From the NCBI GenBank assembly GCA_014529385.2, contig CM043944.1, positions 48,400,768 to 48,464,767 of the forward strand: a stretch of DNA of 64,000 bases. The letters are read 5' to 3'. How positions within the stretch are numbered: position 1 is the stretch's first letter; the number at the start of each line of letters is the position of its first letter. Below the pieces are notes generated by a model. It searched no databases. It saw only the letters and a list, made by a program, of their open reading frames with translations, and was not told the origin of the DNA. The stretch comes from Adiantum capillus-veneris. Lineage: Eukaryota > Streptophyta > Polypodiopsida > Polypodiales > Pteridaceae. A program made the position numbers and the translations under genes. Of the stretch, positions 57,142-64,000 are shown piece by piece.

Positions 57142-58512
57142 CTCTCTAGGGGGAGTGCAAATAATTAGGTTAGGGTTCCTTATGTTTTTTGTTGTGTTCA
57201 ATAAGTGTTGGTACCTTTTTCCACTAATGTGCCTCCTGGAGGTATTCCTTTTGTTTCCTAGTGTGTACAGGAGCGTGTTGCTATTGGTAGGATTTGGACC
57301 TTCATGGAATCTTTATCTCGACTCACTCTTCAAATCAAGCGCGACCATCGGCACAAACAGGTGTTTCTTGTCCATTAGCATTGCCCCTTATCTTTTTTGC
57401 ATCTATGATTGTCAGCTTTAATTGTGATTGGTAGCCTAATATTCACCGCATTTGCTTAGCATCAAACATTTAATTCAATGTAATTTTTTTTCATAATCAC
57501 TTGTCTAGGTTTAAAAATCAAGCAGTCCGACAAACTAGTTTGACCAAGTTAGGTGTTAGAAATCTTCTCTTAATACCATGGGAATGCCTTCCTAAAAATT
57601 AATGGTTACTTAGGTTCTTAATCCGATTTAGGCAGCATTGTGTGAAATGTACTAGGGCTTTCTAGTGGGCTTGACCCTATTGACCTTTAGCTTAAGTATT
57701 ATAAAGGGAGTTTACTAGTGTGATGAGCCTGGGGAGGTGTATCAATGTTATATGACCCCCCAAAGTTACAAAATTAAAATGTTGAAAATGAACAAACAAA
57801 AAATCAAAGTGCCACACTGTAAAATCTTAAGCTGGAAGAGAAATCTCAGCTTGATTTGGTACTTCACTCACATGTATTGCTATGGTACTAGAGCCCTAGA
57901 GGTTCCCAGTATGGGCGCTTTTACTTGAAAAGCAAAAAACCCAAGGCATACAAAATAAGCACACACATCAAAATTGAATCACTGTGAAAAGACTTTGGGG
58001 GGTCAAAGAAAAAGTAATCAGTCAGGCGATGATTTCATGAGAAATTCCTTTTATGGTAGCTTAACTACAAGGTCTTCTAGATATAGCCTCTAGTCAGCCC
58101 TCGAACATGAATACTTGGCTCTCGCGGTTAAACAACTTAATTGACCACAGAAAATTAAGAAGCTTACCCATGGTATTAATATTCGATCTCTAGTGCCTTT
58201 CGACCGTCAAATTAGCGACCCCAAACTTGTTTAATTTTTTAGCTTTACATATGTTTATGCATTTGATTATATTGCAATTTAATGTTCATTGCTGACAAAT
58301 TGTTTGAAATTCTTTTACCAATCGATTTGTCTACCTAAAACTACATATGCTTTTGAATCACTTATGAGAATGCAATTACTGTGCCAATGTTGTTTGATTT
58401 TGCAGTGACTGAAGAAGGCTAAGGACATTCATCTCAAATGCTCTTCCACCTCGACGAACGAGCTTCAACTCAATAGCTTCCGAGGACGGAATCTACATCA
58501 GGAAGGGGGGCA
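57142..58512 (+). other. 3' noncoding region of element D ending in the PPT
   Basis: Collinear with A (about 28310-29635) and, inverted, with C. No coding domain. The terminal PPT 'aggaaggggggca' at 58500-58512 directly abuts the 3' LTR. Confidence 0.75.
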
Positions 58513-58821
58513 TGTTAACCCTCACGGCTCACGGACACCCCATCACCTACGACGGACGTGTATTATGTATTTGGTAGAGTTAGGTACTGGGCTTGTCGGA
58601 CGAATAGGAAAAGGCTAAGAGTGATCGCCGATGAGAGGCGCACTCTAATTGGGACATTCAAGGGATTAGTTGGCTAAGCATGGGTGCCCAAGTGTGAATG
58701 GGGTGAGCTCATATAAAAGCCAACTAAACCTAAAATTCACTCATTCTCTCATTTGTGCAATAGAAGAGTGCTCTTGCTCCATCTCCATCTCCATCTTCTT
58801 CTTCTTCAACTCCTTGTGTGT

Positions 58822-58894
<73 letters not shown>

Positions 58895-59132
58895 TACGAT
58901 CGAGCATTGCGGCGGCATGACGGCGGTGAAGCGGTTGAGCGCAACGTAGCGGCGTCTCCTTCTTCTTCGCGGCGAGGAATCCTCCACGGCAGGAGCATAG
59001 ATCGGTGAGTGACACACCATTGCCCTCTTTTGAGCTTACTAGTTAAGCTAGTTGTGTGCTTGGAGCCGTCTATGGCTCGCACACGGTGTAACGGCAAGTC
59101 CCTTGCTTCGACAGTGCGGCAAGGAGCGCACA
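58513..59132 (+). repeat. 3' LTR of gypsy element D
   Basis: TGTTAACC...GCGCACA followed by ATGAC. It is 40 bases longer than the 5' LTR, mainly through expansion of the (TG)n run at about 58816-58874. Confidence 0.93.
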
Positions 59133-61542
59133 ATGACCATACCTTCCACAGGCATTGCAATTTCCATTGAATTTTACTCTAAAAGTAGGACATTCACTGG
59201 TACTATGCGGTCCATAGCATACTGAGCACCATTGTTGCTCCCTTCTTGGATACATATGATTGTTTTGTGGAGCATGATTGTCTCTAAGACTCTCTTGAAT
59301 AGCCTTGGTGAGATCTGCTAAAGTCATCTCAGATATCTTTGGCTCCTTATTAATAGGCTTTAGGGTCATTGGCTAATGCCCCGATGATTGTGAGCTAATA
59401 GATTTAGACTCAACAGACACTCTTTCTCCTTGAATCATTAAATTATCCTCCAATTGGATCGCATTGGTGGTGACTGCTTCCCAAGTTGTGATACCTCTAA
59501 TGACTAAGCCATTGTAGATATCCTCATGTCGTAATCTCCTAATTAATCTATCAAGCAATTGGTTATTGTTGAAGCGCTCATTTGGATTACATCGAGAATT
59601 CAAATGCTTCAAGTGACTAATAAAGTCTCTCACCGACTCTCCTTCCTCTCGTTGGGCTTCTTGGAGCTGAGAGGCTACACCCCAAAGCACTCCCTCTCGT
59701 ATGTATTCTTTCAAGAACAGTCTCCTAAGAGTAGGGTAAATCATTTTTTCTTCCACCCTTAGGGTTCTATACCAATCCCCAGCCTTTCCACTTAAGGTTA
59801 GGCTTAAAGCATTACTCTTATGTAGATAATTGTGTTCTCCTAGAGAATCGCATATTTGTTCGAACACTTCGATATGCTTTCTCACATCCCCGTCTCCACT
59901 AAATTTTTGTGTGAGCTTGGCTATTTGTACTGCCTTACTTCTAGGCTCACTATCAGGCGCGTTACGCATATTCTCAGCAATAGATCGACCCATAGCTTCA
60001 ACAAATGTTGCCAAGTCACCTAAGTGAGCATGCACCATGGGTGAAGGCGCTTCAGAGACTACATGTGGAGTAGGTATTGGCATTGGGCTTGGTGCATAGG
60101 AAGCCCTTGGGTTCCACGTTTGGTATGATGGTGTGCCATGTGGTGGTCCATAGTTCATATGTGTGGCGCTAGGCATAACAGACGTCGGATGTGACATGCT
60201 AATGCTAGCCGGTATAGTCCCATGGAAATAAGAACTTGGGTGTTGTGGTTGTGGAGCATAGGTAGTTGAAGCAATGGGAGGGGTAGGGACTACATGAGTA
60301 CGAGGACCCATGGGTGCATACGATTGGTACACACTTGTAGGTATTGTTGCAGGCATTGAGCTACCATGTAGCGGTGCTTTACTAACAAATGAGGTCCACG
60401 GCATGTTTCTCAGCATGCCCATCATTGGGGTAGGCATGGTAGCCGTGGTGTCATCAAGGGAAAGATGAGCTAGACTTGGAAAGGTGAAGCTATCACTTGT
60501 GGGCTCAGATTGCATTGAGACCCCTGGCGAAACAACATATGGAGGATGCATCGGACTTACCGAGGGAGTCTCCATTTGCGATAAGGTCGGTGTTTAGCCT
60601 TTCCTGTATCCAAGAATCTCATGAGACCCGTTGAAGGCATGTTGATCCCCTTGTTCTGTCTCTCTAACTCAATGACCCTATGGATGACCTCACAAACTCT
60701 TTGTTGTTGATCCTCCACACTAGTAGCGCCCATTGTGGATTGTAGGACATCTAACCAACCCACGTGATAGGTGTGACCTGTGTATAGGTCGGTGAGAGTT
60801 TTCGTTTGTAGTTCGTACTCCCAGTTCTCATTTAGAAACACTCCATCTAGGATTGAGGTGCTAGGGGTGTCCTTTGAGCTAGATGCAATGTTGCTTTCTA
60901 GGGGTTGACCCTTAGCGGTTGCTAAGTCAAGAGCACTCAATTGCTCTCTTAGCAAGGATATTGACATAGGGGCTTTCGCTTTTAACTCTCTTCGTTGCTC
61001 TGCCTTACGTAAGCTCTCGACGTCCTTTTCCCTTGCTGCAAGGATATATCGCTCAACCTCTTGCACTTCGGCAAGGCTTCTACCATCGGGTAATATGACC
61101 TCGGAGGGAAATAACTCTGAAGAGTCAGGAGGTGCAGTGAATGAAGTATTCACGTGCACATTCTCTAATGGTATAGGGTCGACATTGGTCATGAATGGAG
61201 ACTTTACTTCCCCACCCCCCTCATTTACATCATTAGCTCCATGTTCGGAGCGAGTGGCTCTACTAAAGTTTTCCTTCAGGCGGCTAAGCACGCTCGGCCC
61301 AGACCGCAGGCCCATGGCATGCATGTCTTGGCTTGAGCTATCGAGATTAGGCATTGGGAAACCCTCCACAACGTCGTAGTCAGAGGAAGAGTCACTAGCC
61401 GCTATGTTCGGGTCTTGGTTTGTACTACCTTGGGTCCTCGCCGAGGTCCCGAAACCTAAAGTAGGTGGATATTGAGAACTCGCGTAAGTCAAATTCTCTC
61501 TAGTTGCTCCGTTTCTAGCACACGACCAGAGCACAGATGCAT
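59133..61542 (-). pseudogene. Element C gag, upstream half
   Basis: The start ATG is at 61542 (MHLCSGRVLE), and a one-base deletion close to it shifts the frame. The long frames 61555-60557 and 60575-59373 overlap with another shift near 60570. The capsid-like region has KLTQKFSGDGD, AGDWYRTL and FLKEYIREGVLWG. The first knuckle CSVCYGPHSTSEC is intact and the second is cut by the insertion of D after CNACGRYGH. Its partner half is at 43941-45129. Confidence 0.85.
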
Positions 61543-62383
61543 GTGCCTTTGGCACCCTTCAAGTGTCGGCGAATAACCTCGAAGATTAACCGCTTACCTT
61601 TTAGAGGCGTCCGTTTTCACTCATGTTTTTTACATTTTTAATGTTTTTTAATGTTTGATTTTTTGATTAAAATGTGTGATAGCTCGAAATGAGCGTATCA
61701 CTTAGAGGGTCGCTGTGTGCTTTACAACACAATTTTCGGGCATCTGAAGTTCGTTGGTCCTCAGAAAATAGATTTTTAGCTACATGTGAAGCTAAAATTC
61801 GTAATTTTAAAAGGCAACTGAGGCCTATGCCTGAGCCTGAGCTTGGGCTTGGGTCTGGACTTGGGTCTAGGAGATATTCCCAATCCCGGTTCTACCTTTT
61901 TTTTTTTTTTTTAAAGGTCGTTGCGGCCTGCGCGAGAGCACACACACACTCTATCGACCTACTTCTAACTAATACACCTACTGTTACACACTAACACACT
62001 CTATTAGCTCTCACAGATCTACTTCCTACTTTCTGTACATTATTACACAGAAAACTAACAACCTTAATACACAGAGAATAAACACAGTACCTTTGAAAAC
62101 TCTATTAACAAAAAAAATACACAGTATAACACAAAATCCTTCTTCTCAACACACACACCCTCCTTCTTTACCTTTCATACAATTGAAATTGCACCACAAA
62201 AGAATCACAGAGTGCCATTCAAGCTTAATGTATGGCATTCCCCGGCAAACGGCGCCAAAAATGTACGCGTATGTCGCATATGTCAATGCAAGGAACTTGC
62301 CGATACACTGCGTGCGAGCCACAAATGGCTCCAAGCACACAACAAGCCTAAACTAGTAAGCTCAAAGATTATGAAGGTGTGTC
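61543..62383 (-). mobile_element. Element C leader, primer-binding site and partial 5' LTR
   Basis: The leader has the hexamer tract (CTTGGG/CCTGAG reading on +) at 61821-61869 and a T/A run. The complement of the primer-binding site, 'ccccggcaaacggcgcca', lies at 62240-62257. The LTR starts at 62262 (plus reading 'tgtacgcgtatgtcgca') and breaks off at 62383, leaving only 122 bases before element F. Confidence 0.78.
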
Positions 62384-64000
62384 GAAGAAGAGGCCAAACA
62401 CTATCTGCTCATTGCCAACCAACTGTATAGGCGGGGAAAGGACAAACAACTACGATTGTGTGCTACAGAAAGCGAATATTACGTTATACTAGATCAAGCA
62501 CACTCAGGACAGCCAGGGGGATATTTCTTTGCTGATAAAACGGCAAGGCTCATGCTACACTCAAGCATATGGTGGCCAACCCTGTTTATGGATGCAGAGA
62601 CATATGTCAAACGATCTGATGAATGTTAACCCACAAAACCACCCAAAAGAGAGATGAAATGCCATTGAGGCCAATGATGGGCATACGTGCTTTTGCCAAA
62701 TGGGGCATTGACTTCATTTGTCCCATCATACCTCGAGGATACATGACTCACGCACAATACATCATCGTAGCAACAGACTACATGACGAAATAGGCGGAAG
62801 CCAAAGCAACCCCAAAAAATGATGCAAGAACTACAGCTCAGTTCCTTTTCGAAAACATCTTTACGCGCTATGGACTACCAATCGAAATAGTGAGCGATAG
62901 GGGAACAAACTTTTATAACGACGTCATTGAAAGCCTCCTTGATGAATTCATGTTGGTCCATCACAAATCGGCACCCTATTATCTGCAAGCTAATGGGCAG
63001 ACAAAGAGTACTAACAAAATCCTATGCACCGTGCTCACCAAGAAGTCACCGACTCAAGAAATGATTGGGATCAAAGCTACACACAGTCTTATGGGCTTAC
63101 CGGGTAGCTTTAAAACTTCCATTGGAACAACTCCCTTTAACCTGGTATTCGGGATTAATGCGATCCTACCATTAGAATTCCTAATCAAATCCCTAAGAGT
63201 GGCAACACAATTAGGATGGACGGGCTATGAGCTATCGGAGAGACTAGACACCGTGGAACAATTAGATGAAACCAAACTTAGAGCGATAGTTGGGATATAT
63301 GCTAAAAAAAAAAAAAAAAAAAATTCCATGATCAACACGTGATTGGAAAGGAGTTCCAAAAAGGGGATTACGTTCTCATGTATACCCTCAAACATCACTC
63401 CAAAAAACTCAAAAAGCGAAGAATGGGGCATTTTGTAATACATGATATATCGCAAAGTGGTGCCATCAAGCTTGCAACATTAGCAAGAGAGGAGATGCCT
63501 AATTGGACGAGTGGCTATAGATTAAAGAAATATCTTCTTCCGCTAAAACCAGAAGAACTCGCAACACTCCATGCAGCAGCTCAGCGCAGACTCAAGCACA
63601 GGACATTCGGGAACAAGCACAACAGGAAGCCAAACTCAAAATATTAAAACGCAAAGAACAAGAAAACTTCCAGAGGAAAGCACACAGGACGTTGCTATTG
63701 AGAATGCTCCAATAGCATCCATACAAACGGCAGCTACATGGTTAGGAGGAATGGATCTATGCATTCATTTACAACTTGTCGACGGCACCACTGAAAGAGC
63801 GTTAGTGGACACAAGGGCCATAGCTAATGTGGTTAACTACTCCACTTTTAGAAAAATCGTGTAGGAACCTCTAATGCCCAACACTATGGGGTTCAAAGTA
63901 GCAAACAAAGGCACTATGGACAGTCTGGGCCACATAAATTTACGAATCACCATTGCTGGAACCGTTTATCCGCATCAATTTCATGTGGTCGAAGATCAAC
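62384..64000 (+). pseudogene. Gypsy element F: integrase, GPY region and post-integrase retropepsin-like domain, divergent and decayed
   Basis: Frames give NQLYRRGKDKQLRLC and QAHSGQPGG, with the zinc site half lost. DDE core: WGIDFICP, VSDRGTNF, then GQTKSTNK, where the catalytic Glu codon is now AAG (63004-63006). The C-terminal domain is at 63339-63600 (GDYVLMYTLKHHSKKLKKRRMGHF). After a short basic stretch comes DLCIHLQLVDGTTERALVDTRAIANVVNYSTF with Asp at 63808-63810, then a stop (63862) and, in the same frame, LRITIAGTVYPHQFHVVED. This is a retropepsin-like layout with DTRA in place of DTGA. Stops lie near 62628, 62667 and 62791, and an A-run with frameshift near 63310. It continues beyond the window. 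Confidence 0.8.

Larger units (their letters stand above)
45130..59132 (+). mobile_element. Ty3/gypsy element D: complete 14-kb insertion with target duplication
   Basis: LTRs at 45130-45709 and 58513-59132. Target duplication ATGAC lies at 45125-45129 and 59133-59137. Order: LTR, primer-binding site, leader, gag, first protease, RT, RNase H, integrase with GPY/F, second protease, W-x-P-K domain, internal PPT, small ORF, noncoding region, PPT, LTR. Seven differences were counted in the first about 230 bases of the LTR pair, fewer than in A, so it is the younger insertion. It is the only element here with RT-INT of this family. Gag is broken by a nonsense codon, an 11-base deletion and a 65-base duplication; pol carries two stops. 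Confidence 0.93.
39943..62383 (-). mobile_element. Ty3/gypsy element C (minus strand), split by element D
   Basis: Read from high to low coordinates: partial 5' LTR (62262-62383), primer-binding site and leader, gag (61542 down to 59133), the nested element D, the rest of gag (45129 down to about 43941), first protease, W-x-P-K domain, noncoding region, PPT and 3' LTR (40566-39943). Gag is interrupted within the HQAKDC zinc knuckle and resumes on the other side of D. The element lacks RT, RNase H, integrase and the second protease, exactly as element A does. The 5' LTR is cut short by element F sequence. Confidence 0.88.

Noticed and set aside
45130-59132. Endogenous pararetrovirus
   Set aside because: LTRs, integrase, a PPT and a 5-base target duplication are present, and there is no movement or coat-protein domain. 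It is a Ty3/gypsy retrotransposon.

Overview
The window is nuclear DNA from a land plant. It holds one spliced host gene on the left and a dense pile of nested LTR retrotransposons on the right. Plant origin follows from Tork-type Ty1/copia elements, Ty3/gypsy elements with plant-type primer-binding sites, a decayed PLS-type PPR gene fragment, tRNA-derived SINE-like units, and short GT-AG introns. Genus cannot be told from the sequence; the repeat load would suit a large-genome lineage such as a fern or gymnosperm (inference, weak).

1-12260: a 15-exon gene (2180-12174, + strand) encodes a plant ATAD5/ELG1-like AAA+ clamp-unloader subunit. The exon phases close exactly to 1069 codons plus a stop. 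Intron 5 (about 4 kb) has collected an LTR-like sequence, a SINE with an inverted partial copy, and a dispersed repeat also seen at the left edge. Intron 7 (1.04 kb) splits the Walker A motif. Intron 8 carries a short retroposon with a 19-bp target duplication.

12260-21260: gene-poor DNA with a fold-back element in a tandem repeat (14857-15958), a truncated copia element (17812-20046, - strand), a GTGATC-rich tandem repeat, a SINE-like unit, and a PPR pseudogene.

21263-30267: gypsy element A, with both LTRs and target duplication GTGTC, but lacking reverse transcriptase and integrase. 31372-35997: copia-2 (- strand), followed by copia-3 (+ strand, 35998-38399), which fuses to a rearranged gypsy fragment E (38400-39942). 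39943-62383: gypsy element C (- strand), which carries the same internal deletion as A. It is split by the complete 14-kb gypsy element D (45130-59132; target duplication ATGAC). 62384-64000: a decayed, divergent gypsy element F.

The most interesting signal is in the gypsy family. D has gag with four zinc-knuckle positions, a first retropepsin with an altered active site (DGGA), RT, RNase H and integrase. After the integrase it then has a second retropepsin-like domain with a canonical DTGA, a domain with four W-x-P-[KR] motifs, an internal copy of the polypurine tract, and a separate small acidic ORF. Element F, from a divergent lineage, also carries a retropepsin-like domain after its integrase. 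A and C share a deletion that removes RT through the second protease but keeps gag, the first protease and the W-x-P-K domain. They look like a non-autonomous subfamily that D-type elements could have mobilised.
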